Part shown: positions 1-9,175 of the stretch, in pieces | Numbering within the stretch: the first letter of the stretch is position 1 | Layout: the number at the start of each line of letters is the position of its first letter | Source: Bacteroidales bacterium F22 | GTDB lineage: Bacteria > Bacteroidota > Bacteroidia > Bacteroidales > Bacteroidaceae | Length of the DNA stretch: 64,000 nucleotides | Assembly (NCBI GenBank): GCA_029541985.1 | Contig: CP095414.1 | Coordinates: 2,824,351 to 2,888,350, forward strand | Direction of reading: 5' to 3' | The notes under the pieces: model-generated | Database searches by the model: none | The model's input: the letters and a program-made list of their open reading frames with translations, nothing else | Told to the model about the DNA's origin: nothing | Made by a program: the position numbers and the translations under genes

Positions 1-1
1 T

Positions 2-682
2 ATGTACGTGAAGAAAGAACGGAAGATGGATTTAAAAAGTGATGATGAAGTAGGTAGTGAAAATCATTGGTTATTAATTTTTCCTCATATTATTAATCTA
101 GAAGAAGCTAATTTTAAATCATATTTGTCTATTTTTGTATATGCTGATCCTAATAAGCCATTTCAAGATAGTGTATCTACCGCAAAATTATTCTGTAAAA
201 AAGTTATTAAAATTAAATTTAAAAATATAAAATTTAAGAAGGTGCTTACAAAGCTTGAACAAAGAGGAATCATATCTGAGTTAAATATTAGACTAAGTTC
301 AATTAGTGAAGACCTAAATAATGTAGATTATAAATGTAAAGAATATATTGTACAAAACAAGATTATGAAAGTTCAGGAAGAAAAATATATTAATATACCT
401 ATTAATCTCGTTAAAAAATGTATTAATAAAACCCAAAGAACTAATGAATATCAAACGAAAAAAATAAAGATTAGATCTGATATGAACAATTATAAAATAG
501 ATATAGATAATAGTATTAAAAATTCCAAACAACTTTTAGAAGAGATGGCTGAAGAATCTTTAAATACAGAGATATCTGTTGATGAAAAAGAACTAGAACC
601 TAATATATTATATGATAAAGATTTTATTATTTCTAAATTAAAACCAGTTGTAGAATATTTTCTTAAAAGTCTTATTGAATGA
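2..682 (+). CDS. hypothetical protein, possibly 5'-truncated
   Basis: I do not recognise this 226-residue lysine- and asparagine-rich protein. It has no signal peptide, membrane segment or catalytic motif that I can see. The first ATG is at the window edge, so the true start may lie upstream. Its stop overlaps the start of the next gene (ATGA), so the two are probably co-translated and the product may work with the small membrane protein that follows. It lies at the outer edge of a defence-rich island, but nothing in the sequence itself shows a defence function. Confidence 0.6.
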   Translation: MYVKKERKMDLKSDDEVGSENHWLLIFPHIINLEEANFKSYLSIFVYADPNKPFQDSVSTAKLFCKKVIKIKFKNIKFKKVLTKLEQRGIISELNIRLSSISEDLNNVDYKCKEYIVQNKIMKVQEEKYINIPINLVKKCINKTQRTNEYQTKKIKIRSDMNNYKIDIDNSIKNSKQLLEEMAEESLNTEISVDEKELEPNILYDKDFIISKLKPVVEYFLKSLIE

Positions 683-1077
683 TAAGTAGTATAGTCATAG
701 AGAAATTAGGAACTTTGCATATATCCTTTTTTGGTATATGTATAACGCTTCTTACTGTGCTAATTTCACTTATATTAGTGAGTAAAAATGAATTGACCAT
801 GTATTCTGATCTAATCAAATGTGGCAGTTCAGATGTTACGCTCAGAAAAAAAATGAATTCATGTAGTATTTATATAAGAAGAATGAGGAGTTTTTCTAAA
901 CAGATAGGCTTTATATCTATTTTATCTTTTATGGGATATATTTGTTCTTGGTTGATTACTGAAAATGGTTACATAGCTTATTTTTTTGTGACTGTGACTG
1001 TAGCTATATATGTCTACACAACATATTTGTTAATTAAAACATTTTATTTCTTTTGGAAATTTACGAAAATAAAGTAA
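679..1077 (+). CDS. small membrane protein, three predicted helices
   Basis: A 132-residue protein with hydrophobic segments at about residues 10-34, 76-93 and 98-122, separated by a basic stretch (residues 55-72). The start codon overlaps the stop of the upstream gene by 4 nt, implying translational coupling. The layout of a soluble partner followed by a small multi-helix membrane protein is common among two-gene toxin/effector pairs, such as SLATT-type pore effectors, but I see no diagnostic motif, so this is only a suggestion. Confidence 0.6.
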   Translation: MISSIVIEKLGTLHISFFGICITLLTVLISLILVSKNELTMYSDLIKCGSSDVTLRKKMNSCSIYIRRMRSFSKQIGFISILSFMGYICSWLITENGYIAYFFVTVTVAIYVYTTYLLIKTFYFFWKFTKIK

Positions 1078-1368
1078 ACTTACGCAGAACATATATATAA
1101 TAAGAACATTAATAATGTTTAGATAACAAATATGTAAGTTGATTATATTAGCAATTTATGACATGGATTAATTATGTACTGATGGTCTTATTTTTGATCA
1201 TTTGTATCATTAAGTGGTAATTCTCGAGTCTCTGAAACTATTATAGGAGACGGAATAATTTTATGATTACTTTAGTTATGACAGATAATACTTTGTCTAT
1301 CGTAAGTGTCCGATAAACTATATCTTGACCTAACCGTTTATATGAACTATCTTATATAATTTCAGTTT

Positions 1369-1840
1369 AATCAACCATAATCAGTTGATTCCTAATAATC
1401 AACCAAAAGTAGTTGATTTGTCATTCTCTTTTAGTATATTTGCTAAAAGAATCAACTTAAAATAGAACCTCATGCAGCTAAAAGGAGTGATTACGGGAGA
1501 TATCATCAGTTCTACTACGATTAAACCGGAGTGGCGGCAATGCCTTTTGGATAAGATGAAACGGCTCGTCGTCGAATTTAATCAGTTTTGTCCTGTCAAG
1601 ATTGAGTTTTTCCGTGGGGATAGTTTTCAATTGCTTATTGATAATTAGTAAATTGTTGAGTAACGGCAAAGCATCGCTCATCAGTTTGTATCTCGAGCGT
1701 TATGCCAAACTAATTGATATGCATTTACATTAATCGGTGATTCTATGGAAACAAGCTAAACGATGGAGTACGTATTGATTGGTACCTTGACTAGTTTTTG
1801 CTATTCTAATTGGTTTATGTGTGGCAGTTGTTTGATGGGA
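1369..1840 (+). pseudogene. seam 1: internally deleted satD-DUF3307 remnant with its operator array
   Basis: This is a collapsed copy of the intact pair at 11187-12692. It holds two 22-bp dyads (1369-1390, 1397-1418), the satD promoter, the satD 5' part from ATG 1472 to about 1645, then the satD 3' end (about 1646-1732), the first bases of DUF3307 (to about 1756) and finally the DUF3307 3' end (about 1757-1840). The reading frame is lost at the first deletion. Bases 1078-1368 between the previous gene and this seam are AT-rich and I recognise nothing in them. Confidence 0.85.
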
Positions 1841-1920
1841 TGGTACCGTATGCAGAAGGTCAACCATAAAAAACAAATCGTAAGGAGTAAATTGAAATAT
1901 AATTTGATGAATAATGTAGG

Positions 1921-4032
1921 CTATTCTTTACCTAACCATTTATTACAAGTTACATCATATGGTATCTCCATGTTCTCTAGCCATTTCCCAATATATTCTG
2001 GATTATGACTATTTGGTGTTGGTATTACATCATCTATTTTTACCTGTATTGGAGTTCTTACACAATCACCTGTAATAATTGCGTGTTGTTGTGGAATTAT
2101 TGGTAATTGGTCAAGAATATCTGCATTGGCACTTGATACCAACCCTCTAATATATTTTTGATCTTCAGGGTTTTGTAATCGATGAATTATGTATGAGTTA
2201 CATTGTGACAATACAGTTTTAGATAACTCTGACGGTCTTTGACTACATACAACTAACGAAATACCATATTTTCTACCTTCTCTTGCTATTCGTTCAAATA
2301 CTTTCTTAGCAACTGATTCTGATTTCTCAGCAATGTAGTTTTGAGCTTCTTCAAGAACAATTACAATTGGATATTTTCCTCGTTGGTCAGGCAAAAAGTT
2401 AGAAACAAATTCAATTATTAATCTGCCTAATAAGGCAGTAACAGTTTCTAATACTTCATATGGAAGTTGTGACACATCTACAATTGTAATCTGATTAGTT
2501 TTATCACTACTTATCTCAATTTCAGATTCAGTGTTATACTTATCAATAAAACTACCTTTTTCCTTACTAGCAAAGAATCGATTAAAATCGCCCAATAAGA
2601 AGGCTATAAAATGGGATAGAATTTCTTTGTTCTTAGTATTTGGATCTTTCAACATTAGGGGAATAGCCATTCTTTTGTCATTCAGGAAGCTATTCATTCG
2701 TAATCTTAACGTAGAAACAAACTCTGCGATTCTGTTGTTTCCTGTAGATTCTTGTGTAATTGCTGCATCAATGAATTTATTGCAAAGTTCTTGATAGCTG
2801 AACCAAGTTGGAATATCAATATTTTGTTCTCTAGTAGTTTGAATAGTAGTATTTTTACTAATTGTTGTATTAAAAATCCTTTCTATATCTTTAAAAATCG
2901 GCTGTTGATTTGCTGCATTATTGAAATTAGCACAACTTCCCAATTCAATGATTTTATGACCTAATTCATCATTAAATGAAAGGGTTGCATAACCAATATC
3001 AATAATCTCATTACTAGTTGTATCTCCTTTATTTCTGCCAAAACACCAAGTACCATAATCAGAAAAACCTGTCCTTTTCTTTAAACCTTCTGAGTCAAGG
3101 TTTATGATGCCTTCAATATCTGCTTTTATTCTGTTTGGTAATAATTGATTGTAAGTACAGCTATTTTCATTCTTAGCTAAACTAATAGCACGATTAAGTA
3201 CAGGAGCTTGAGTTCCTTCACTTGGATTGAAGAGGAATTTCATATCTTCCCAGTTCATAAACCAATACGGTACTTGAACTTTATCTACACCACCATAATA
3301 ATAAGCATTGATTTGATTCAGCTCATCTTTCGTTTTAGTATCTAAAGATTCTTTATTGTCGGGCAAAAAGGCTTCTCTATATTCACCATTTGTATCAAAA
3401 ATGATAAAATGTGCATTTTCTAATTGTCTACCGCTTTTATACGGAAATTTAAATATATTTCTTAGGATTGATGTAAATGTACAGGATTTACCTGATCCCG
3501 TATTCCCTAGAATTGCAGCATGTTTTACAAAGAATTGGTCGGGACATATTTTAACTTGGTAATCAGAGAATGCAGGAGATGTTCCGATAGGCAAATAATA
3601 ATCTTTTCGATAGTTGACTTTTTCAATATCTTGTTTATAGTCAAAAATATGACGTAAATCTTTTTCTGTTACATACCAGACTGGGTTATCTAATGTCGGG
3701 AAATTGTAAACTCCTTGGATAAACTTTTCCTTTCCACTTTGCTGAGAAATTGTGCCTAGCATTGTGGCAGATATATATCGAGCAGATGTTGGAAGTTTAA
3801 TACTAGCAGAATTGTTTTCTAAATCAAGTTCTTCCTTCATTGTAACACGAGTAATTAGGGCTACAACTCGGTCAACACCTACAGGAATTATCAAGTATGA
3901 GTTTATCCTTGCAATCTCATAAATATCCTTAATCCCACTTTTGTATGCTCCTTTTAAATCTTCTTCTACTTTGATGTAAACTCTGAAATTATCTACAGAG
4001 AGAACTCGTCCTATTATTTTGCTTTGATTCAT
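1921..4032 (-). CDS. herA: HerA-family ATPase of a SIR2-HerA defence system
   Basis: A 703-residue HerA/FtsK-type motor ATPase. A beta-barrel-like N-terminal region (residues 1-150) is followed by a P-loop GNTGSGKS (176-183). Later come a Walker B strand ending VIVLEEAQ and a CSQRPSELS segment typical of HerA sensor/arginine-finger regions. HerA proteins form hexameric rings that move on DNA. With a SIR2 partner they form large complexes that deplete NAD+ or cut DNA during phage infection (established for SIR2-HerA). The gene lies 17 nt downstream of the SIR2 gene on the same strand, as expected for the operon. The final codons run to within 80 nt of seam 1. Confidence 0.9.
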   Translation of the reverse strand: MNQSKIIGRVLSVDNFRVYIKVEEDLKGAYKSGIKDIYEIARINSYLIIPVGVDRVVALITRVTMKEELDLENNSASIKLPTSARYISATMLGTISQQSGKEKFIQGVYNFPTLDNPVWYVTEKDLRHIFDYKQDIEKVNYRKDYYLPIGTSPAFSDYQVKICPDQFFVKHAAILGNTGSGKSCTFTSILRNIFKFPYKSGRQLENAHFIIFDTNGEYREAFLPDNKESLDTKTKDELNQINAYYYGGVDKVQVPYWFMNWEDMKFLFNPSEGTQAPVLNRAISLAKNENSCTYNQLLPNRIKADIEGIINLDSEGLKKRTGFSDYGTWCFGRNKGDTTSNEIIDIGYATLSFNDELGHKIIELGSCANFNNAANQQPIFKDIERIFNTTISKNTTIQTTREQNIDIPTWFSYQELCNKFIDAAITQESTGNNRIAEFVSTLRLRMNSFLNDKRMAIPLMLKDPNTKNKEILSHFIAFLLGDFNRFFASKEKGSFIDKYNTESEIEISSDKTNQITIVDVSQLPYEVLETVTALLGRLIIEFVSNFLPDQRGKYPIVIVLEEAQNYIAEKSESVAKKVFERIAREGRKYGISLVVCSQRPSELSKTVLSQCNSYIIHRLQNPEDQKYIRGLVSSANADILDQLPIIPQQHAIITGDCVRTPIQVKIDDVIPTPNSHNPEYIGKWLENMEIPYDVTCNKWLGKE

Positions 4033-4049
4033 TTTACTCTCTCCACTGT

Positions 4050-5195
4050 TTAATTATCTTTTGGATATCTTTTTTGCATTGTTTCAATCACTTGTAGGTT
4101 TTCCTCTTCTTCATAGAGATCAGGTAATATGTTGCTTACAAACCCTGTGAATGTAGTTTGTTTAATCTCCTTAGAATCAAGAATAATTATTCGACTATCA
4201 TTTAACTCTTTTAGCTTTTCAATTGGTGAGTCTCGGTTATCATAAGGTGAATAGTTTGCTACTATTAGTGTGAATGATGGTATTGATAGGGCTTGATTAA
4301 TGATATCATTAATATGCTCATCGTAAAAAGAATACCCTACACAAAATAAAACCGATTGTGGCTGATTAATGGCTTGTGCAAACTGTCTAAATAATTCCGA
4401 ATAAGGCAAATCTAATGTGAACGATTTTTTACTTGCACAAGGATAAATCATAATTTCATTTTCCACATCGGGAATGAAATCATCTTTTAATGGTATTTCT
4501 TTTATACCATAAGTATTGCTTACTGATGGCTTCGTGGAAAGCCAAGACAATGAACCGTGAATTTTAAAATATTTCATTACCTTTTCTGCTCGATGAACTT
4601 TCCCTGTTACACTTTGTCCTGGATAATATAAATCATAATCGTAAACTTCTGGTCTAAAACATCTGTTATGGACTCCCATGAATCCATTAATATAATGTAC
4701 TCCTAAATTATCCAAAGCATAATCGAAAGCCATATCGTAATTGGTTGTAAATAGATTTACACGTCTTAAATTGTTGGGGCGTTGTAATAGTTTCTTTACA
4801 AAAGATTCGTGATAATGATAGCGGTTTTGTTTTAATTGCTCATCACTAGCATATTTTTTATTAATTTTGGTTTTGTCTGTATTACAATGATCAAATAGCC
4901 ATTTTTGCATTTTTGCAATTGAATTATTGATTTCTTGAAAGTTTTCTCCTTTCTTTTTTTTTATAAATCGATCTGCTTGTAAACAGTTGAATAAATCTTC
5001 ATATGAAGGATTCTTTTCTTTTCCAAAATATGTTTCAATGTCTGCTTTGCAAAGTTCTTTTAACTCTTCTGGAATTTCTCTAATAACTGGAGCACCTAAA
5101 TGAAAACTTGTACCTGCACCTGCAAGTACACTAACATTTTCTAACTCAAGATATCTCTTAATCCTTTGCTTTTGTTTTTCTATATCATCGTTCAT
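4050..5195 (-). CDS. SIR2-family NADase/nuclease effector
   Basis: A 381-residue SIR2 domain protein. The NAD-binding GAGTS signature is at residues 26-30, TTNYD at about 150-154 and the catalytic His in KIHGS at 213. A C-terminal VGYSFYDEHIN segment is typical of defence SIR2 proteins. SIR2 effectors hydrolyse NAD+. In SIR2-HerA systems the two proteins assemble together and act when phage infects. It is the first gene of a two-gene minus-strand operon with the HerA ATPase. I found no separate regulator. The start codon ATG at 5193-5195 is clear. Confidence 0.9.
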   Translation of the reverse strand: MNDDIEKQKQRIKRYLELENVSVLAGAGTSFHLGAPVIREIPEELKELCKADIETYFGKEKNPSYEDLFNCLQADRFIKKKKGENFQEINNSIAKMQKWLFDHCNTDKTKINKKYASDEQLKQNRYHYHESFVKKLLQRPNNLRRVNLFTTNYDMAFDYALDNLGVHYINGFMGVHNRCFRPEVYDYDLYYPGQSVTGKVHRAEKVMKYFKIHGSLSWLSTKPSVSNTYGIKEIPLKDDFIPDVENEIMIYPCASKKSFTLDLPYSELFRQFAQAINQPQSVLFCVGYSFYDEHINDIINQALSIPSFTLIVANYSPYDNRDSPIEKLKELNDSRIIILDSKEIKQTTFTGFVSNILPDLYEEEENLQVIETMQKRYPKDN

Positions 5196-5215
5196 ACTTA
5201 GACTGTATTTTATAT

Positions 5216-6003
5216 TCGTTACCTCTCTTGAATTAACATCAATAGATATCTATTTTAAATCTATTCCTTTGAAATAGATGGTCGTACGCTCACTACAACA
5301 CTTCTTCTGAGGATTTTCTAAACATCTTAGAGAAAATTAGAATGCCTTTTGTACAGATGATAAAGGTTCTGAAGTTTGTTTTCTTTGGTGTTTTAAATCA
5401 AAAGTTGAAAAAGAAGATAAGTTTGTGAAAACCAAAGATAAAAAATATTTATTAGATTATTATAGTCTTCTTTATTCTTTTATGTAATTTAGTTAAAAAC
5501 ATTAAAGATGTTTCTGCATATGTAAATGACAAAGTCATAGTTTGATATGGATAAAAATATATCTTCTGAAACCTTTAAGGATGCATTAGCTTCCTGTTAT
5601 TAATAGTATATGATGCTTGCTATGGATATACAAAAACACTTCTAAGTAATGTAATGAAGATTCAAAATACAATATAAAGAAGATTGTATATATAATTATT
5701 CATTACTACACTTTCATATGTGTATAAATTCTATTTTTGGTGAGATTTGAATATTATAAAATTAAATTACACATTCTAAACTTACTAATAAGCATGTCAT
5801 GATCATCTTCAGACATTCCTTAGTGAAACAATTCCTTCTTTTTAAACCTTATACAATACAAATACATTGACCAAAATTCACTCAAAATTGTGCTCTTAAA
5901 CTAAATTTAATTAGTATGATTTTAAAATCAAAAAATATTAGTGAACAACTATCTGCATTAGCTGCCACAATGTTCTAGCAAGAAAAATTGTTGTTGGTGA
6001 TAG
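5216..6003 (+). other. gene-free AT-rich stretch
   Basis: About 790 bases without a supported gene between the SIR2 start and the next seam. Short open stretches on the plus strand (for example about 5330-5500) could be remains of a decayed gene, but I cannot identify a family. It must also hold the promoter for the minus-strand SIR2-HerA operon. I could not place a convincing TAnnTTTG box there. Confidence 0.4.
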
Positions 6004-6056
6004 CCATCAACAATGGGATACACGGTTGACGTTGGGTGTTGTGAGTATTAGATTAT
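6004..6056 (+). pseudogene. seam 2: decayed internal satD fragment
   Basis: About 50 bases align by eye, at roughly 80% identity, to the middle of the intact satD gene (about 11534-11584, coding for the region around WDARLALGIGSID). The fragment is more diverged than the other seams, as if older. It has no reading frame of its own. Confidence 0.65.
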
Positions 6057-6143
6057 TATTCATATTAAGTGATGGTTTTTGTCTGTTGCGAAATCCATTT
6101 TCTGTTCTTATGAAATTCAATTATTTATAATTGTTTTTTATTA

Positions 6144-6172
6144 TGAAGATACACTGCATATATGTGTACTAT
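6144..6172 (+). promoter_or_regulatory. shared promoter-like element P2 (copy 1)
   Basis: A GAAGATA...TGCATATATG...GTACTAT string that recurs at about 19192, 20032 and 21671, each time in front of a cargo gene. In the 19-kb copy it leads into a perfect TATCTTTG box. Here the box is TATGTTTA. It sits about 100 nt upstream of the 57-residue ORF and the KAP gene and is probably their promoter. Confidence 0.45.
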
Positions 6173-6268
6173 GTTTACCTAATATGAATATATTTTGATG
6201 GAGTTTTTTTTAAGAGCTTGGTCTAAGTATGTATAAGTGAATGTTGAATTTTTTAAAATATTTTTATT

Positions 6269-6442
6269 ATGGCAAAAAATGGAAAAGTCGGTGATGGACA
6301 CCGCAATGGGGCTGTTAAAGATAGAACACAAGCCTATAACCCCAAAACGGGTCAGTGGGTTAAACGTGATTCTGGTACGGGCAAATTTATGGATGTGAAA
6401 TCTGATGGAACTCCATTCAAGGGAGTGTCTAAGGAAAAATAA
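6269..6442 (+). CDS. 57-residue basic glycine-rich protein upstream of the KAP NTPase
   Basis: A short ORF beginning MAKNGKVGDGHRNGAVKDR, with later motifs AYNPKTGQWVKRD and DGTPFKGV. It is polar and lysine/glycine-rich, with no hydrophobic core to speak of. It starts 7 nt after an A-rich tract and ends 9 nt before the KAP gene, so the two are very likely one transcript. I recall similar small proteins in Bacteroidetes genomes, but know no function. It could be a DNA- or RNA-binding accessory or an antitoxin-like partner. That is inference only. Confidence 0.7.
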   Translation: MAKNGKVGDGHRNGAVKDRTQAYNPKTGQWVKRDSGTGKFMDVKSDGTPFKGVSKEK

Positions 6443-6451
6443 TAAGATATT

Positions 6452-7840
6452 ATGGAAAAATTTAATCTTAGACACAAAGATATTTGCATCAACGAAGATA
6501 AACCTTTTGCAAATTGCAAGTTAAATAGAAAGGTTGATGCAAGAAGAGTAAATAAGATAGTAGAAAATAGTGAAGGTGGATTTACTTTAGCTATCAATGG
6601 TGAGTGGGGTGTTGGAAAAACGACATTTATTAAAATGTGGGAAGCAGACTTGAAATCTAAGAAATATAAAACAATTTATTTAAATGCGTGGGAACATGAT
6701 ATATCTTCTGAGCCTTTAATTTGTATATTGGGTGAGATATGTAATTTGCTAAAAGAGAAAGAAGACGTTAAAAAAGAACTTATAAGCAAAGCAAAATTCT
6801 TTTTAAAAAAGGCTTTGCCTATAGTAATCGATAGAATCGCAAGCCATTATATGGGGGCTGAATTAGTAGAAGATATAAAAAATGTAATATCTTGTGATAC
6901 GAACGAGAACTTTATAGATAAAGAAATTTCAGATTATGTATCAAGAACCAGTAGGTTGAAAGATCTAAGAGATGCTCTAGAAAATACCGTTACAAAAATC
7001 AGTGAACATAAGCCGTTGATTTTTATTGTAGATGAATTGGATCGGTGCAGACCTGATTTTGCTGTTGAAATTTTAGAAAAAATCAAACATTTATTTTCAG
7101 TAAAGAACGTTGTTTTTGTTTTGTCTATTGATAAGGTTCAGTTAGGTTACTCAGTACAAGGTCATTATGGAAGTGATAAGATAAATGCACAGGAATATTT
7201 AAGACGTTTTATAGATATTGAATATAGTTTGAATACACCTTCTGTAGAACATTTTGTTGATTATTTGTATGATTACTATGATTTTGATTCTTTTATAAAC
7301 GGTGAGACAAGATTAATTATGAATCAACCTGAAAATGATAAAATACATTTATTGGAAATGGCTAAATCTTTAGCTAAAATGAGACAGCTAACTTTGAGGA
7401 AAATAGATAAAATGTTTGCTCATACTCGTTTGGCTTTGTTGACTTTTGGAGATAATCAAAATATTATTCCTGATGTATTTCTATTTATTGTTTATCTAAA
7501 ATTAGTTGCCCCAGATATTTATAAAAAGGTAAAGGAAAAAACTTATAAATTACAAGAGTTGTCTGAAATCCTAAATAGCTTATCTGAAGAGTTTTATATT
7601 AATTTAAATGCAACTAACAATGTTACATGTTGTTTTGTGAAATTCCTTATCTTATACAATAATGATTTAGTTAATACTGAACGCTATTGCCAATTTCCTT
7701 CGGAAAAGAATGAGTTGAAAAACTTTTTTCCTTTTGGACCTATAGAGCAAGTTCAGAATCTCATAGAATTCTATGGCCGTGATCAATTCTTTATTGATAA
7801 TGGGTTATCGTGTATAATCAAGCATGCAGAAATGACTTAG
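6452..7840 (+). CDS. KAP-family P-loop NTPase
   Basis: A 462-residue KAP NTPase. Walker A is GEWGVGKTT (residues 50-58), followed by the LNAWEHD strand seen in KAP proteins. Walker B is FIVDELDRC (about 191-199), with a sensor region LSIDKVQLGYSVQG. KAP proteins are STAND-like ATPases often anchored to membranes and frequently found in phage-defence islands. This one lacks an obvious inserted transmembrane pair. It directly follows the 57-residue ORF. A role as a defence sensor/ATPase is inferred from family and neighbourhood. Confidence 0.85.
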   Translation: MEKFNLRHKDICINEDKPFANCKLNRKVDARRVNKIVENSEGGFTLAINGEWGVGKTTFIKMWEADLKSKKYKTIYLNAWEHDISSEPLICILGEICNLLKEKEDVKKELISKAKFFLKKALPIVIDRIASHYMGAELVEDIKNVISCDTNENFIDKEISDYVSRTSRLKDLRDALENTVTKISEHKPLIFIVDELDRCRPDFAVEILEKIKHLFSVKNVVFVLSIDKVQLGYSVQGHYGSDKINAQEYLRRFIDIEYSLNTPSVEHFVDYLYDYYDFDSFINGETRLIMNQPENDKIHLLEMAKSLAKMRQLTLRKIDKMFAHTRLALLTFGDNQNIIPDVFLFIVYLKLVAPDIYKKVKEKTYKLQELSEILNSLSEEFYINLNATNNVTCCFVKFLILYNNDLVNTERYCQFPSEKNELKNFFPFGPIEQVQNLIEFYGRDQFFIDNGLSCIIKHAEMT

Positions 7841-8069
7841 TTTTTTTAGGTTATGATAGCCTTTTTAATCTTGATTTTTTAGAGAACGTTTCAGGAATCA
7901 TTTTTATAAAAAAGGAAGTAGTCTAATAATTGGATGTACTGTAATTGTTACATATGCTTCTTGCAAAAGTAAAAATATAAAGTTGCTCGTTCAGACAATT
8001 CCACGAACAAGCCTAAGGGCATTTACTTTTAGGAGTTATAAGAATTGAAATAATAAATTACTTTTTTTT

Positions 8070-8276
8070 ATGATGAAGTATTATGTTAATAAGAATGCTC
8101 AATCAGGGCGTGAGCATGAAGTACACGAAAGTACTTGCAGTTATTTACCCGATGCTGAAAATCGGATTTATTTAGGTGATTTCTCAGATTGCAAAGAAGC
8201 AGTTAAAGAAGCAAAGAATCACTATGACGATGTTGACGGCTGTTATTACTGCTGTAAGCCTTGTCATACTAAGTAA
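8070..8276 (+). CDS. small cysteine-rich protein (68 residues)
   Basis: MMKYYVNKNAQSGREHEVHE at the N terminus, with cysteines at 23, 41, 61, 62 and 65 and histidines at 16, 19, 51 and 66, and an ending DGCYYCCKPCHTK. The C-terminal CCxxCH cluster suggests a small metal-binding domain. The family recurs in bacteria from memory, but I cannot assign a function. Two ATGs (8070, 8073) are equally possible starts. A hairpin terminator follows at 8287-8316, so it is a single-gene unit. The 230 bases before it (7841-8069) hold no gene that I can see. Confidence 0.7.
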   Translation: MMKYYVNKNAQSGREHEVHESTCSYLPDAENRIYLGDFSDCKEAVKEAKNHYDDVDGCYYCCKPCHTK

Positions 8277-8286
8277 GAAAGAAATT

Positions 8287-8316
8287 CAATCGTTACAAAT
8301 ACATTTGTGACGATTG
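8287..8316 (+). terminator. terminator after the cysteine-rich gene
   Basis: Stem of 13 pairs with one G-U: CAATCGTTACAAA (8287-8299) pairs with TTTGTGACGATTG (8304-8316), loop TACA, followed by a loose T-rich stretch. Confidence 0.6.
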
Positions 8317-8339
8317 GATTTATTCTAATAAAAGGGGAT

Positions 8340-8416
8340 ATCAAATTTAATACTGTTGTTCTTTTATAAACAATCCAAAATGGTTGATTTATCGTTCTCT
8401 TTTCTTGCTAAAAGAG
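8340..8416 (+). repeat. seam 3: satD operator and promoter remnant
   Basis: Two degenerate 22-bp dyads 28 bp apart (8340-8361, 8368-8389) followed by the satD upstream sequence GTTCTCTTTT...GCTAAAAGA. No satD coding sequence remains. The dyads have lost part of their left arms, for example AAACAAT in place of AATCAAC. The remaining bases up to 8600 hold nothing recognisable. Confidence 0.7.
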
Positions 8417-8600
8417 TGTGCTATTTTAGCGGCTACTTACATATCACGAACTATCTAGTTATCACTTTTCTCGTTTGTAACTAACCCTAATACACTTAAC
8501 ACAGATTTGTAATTTTCTTTAAGAACATTTTTTGAAAGATGCTGATTTCCCATGTGAGCTTTATTGCTAATAAAACGTTGTTTGCGTTGTTCTTCATTCT

Positions 8601-8975
8601 TTATTTAAATATAGCTTTCCATTCTTCATTATGACGAATGGTCAAGAACAAGCAGTCGGAGTGCTTGTATAGATAGCTCAGGACTTTCTTTGTATACTTG
8701 AATGATTGTAAAGTTTCTGATAATTTGCTTGTCTTAAACTTAGTTGAACTATATGCATACATTTGTACAGTAGCAATATATTTATATATCTGTGATTTCT
8801 TGTTGTCTGGATATAATTTTGATATTTGCGAGAACATCTTTTCCCAATAATTATCACCAAGAATTCTATCAGCTTTATTTTCCATCTCATCGATACCTTT
8901 ACCTTTCAATAGCATTGCTTCCTTTTGCATAGTGTCAAGTTCTTGAGCAATATCATCTTTGAACAATAGAGCCAA
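8601..8975 (-). pseudogene. remnant of an unrecognised gene, no ATG start
   Basis: An open frame of 124 residues whose only start is TTG. The frame is open for about ten more codons upstream before a stop, with no ATG. The protein is helical and lysine-rich, with no motif I recognise. The lack of a start, and its place between a seam and the RloA gene, suggest a 5'-truncated leftover of a displaced module. A genuine short TTG-started gene cannot be excluded. Confidence 0.45.
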
Positions 8976-9142
8976 GTCTTTATTTATTTCTAATAGGGAG
9001 AACTATTATGTAAACAATGATTTATATAGTCTATTGACAAATGAATTAGATTACTTAAATCTGAAAAGATTGATTATAAACAATAAATTCGTAAAAAAAC
9101 TACGATATTATTAAATATGATGTGCCTTCCCGAATTTATTTT

Positions 9143-9150
9143 TATATTTG
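9143..9150 (+). promoter_or_regulatory. -7 box for the rloA-rloB operon
   Basis: TATATTTG, a perfect match to the Bacteroidetes TAnnTTTG element, 25 nt upstream of the ATG at 9176. I see no clear TTTG -33 element at the expected distance. Confidence 0.6.
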
Positions 9151-9175
9151 TAAGGTAAAACAATAAAAGCAAAAT

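Noticed and set aside
1763..2008. 81-codon plus-strand frame after seam 1
   Set aside because: Its first part is the DUF3307 3' remnant out of context and the rest is the complement of the HerA gene end.
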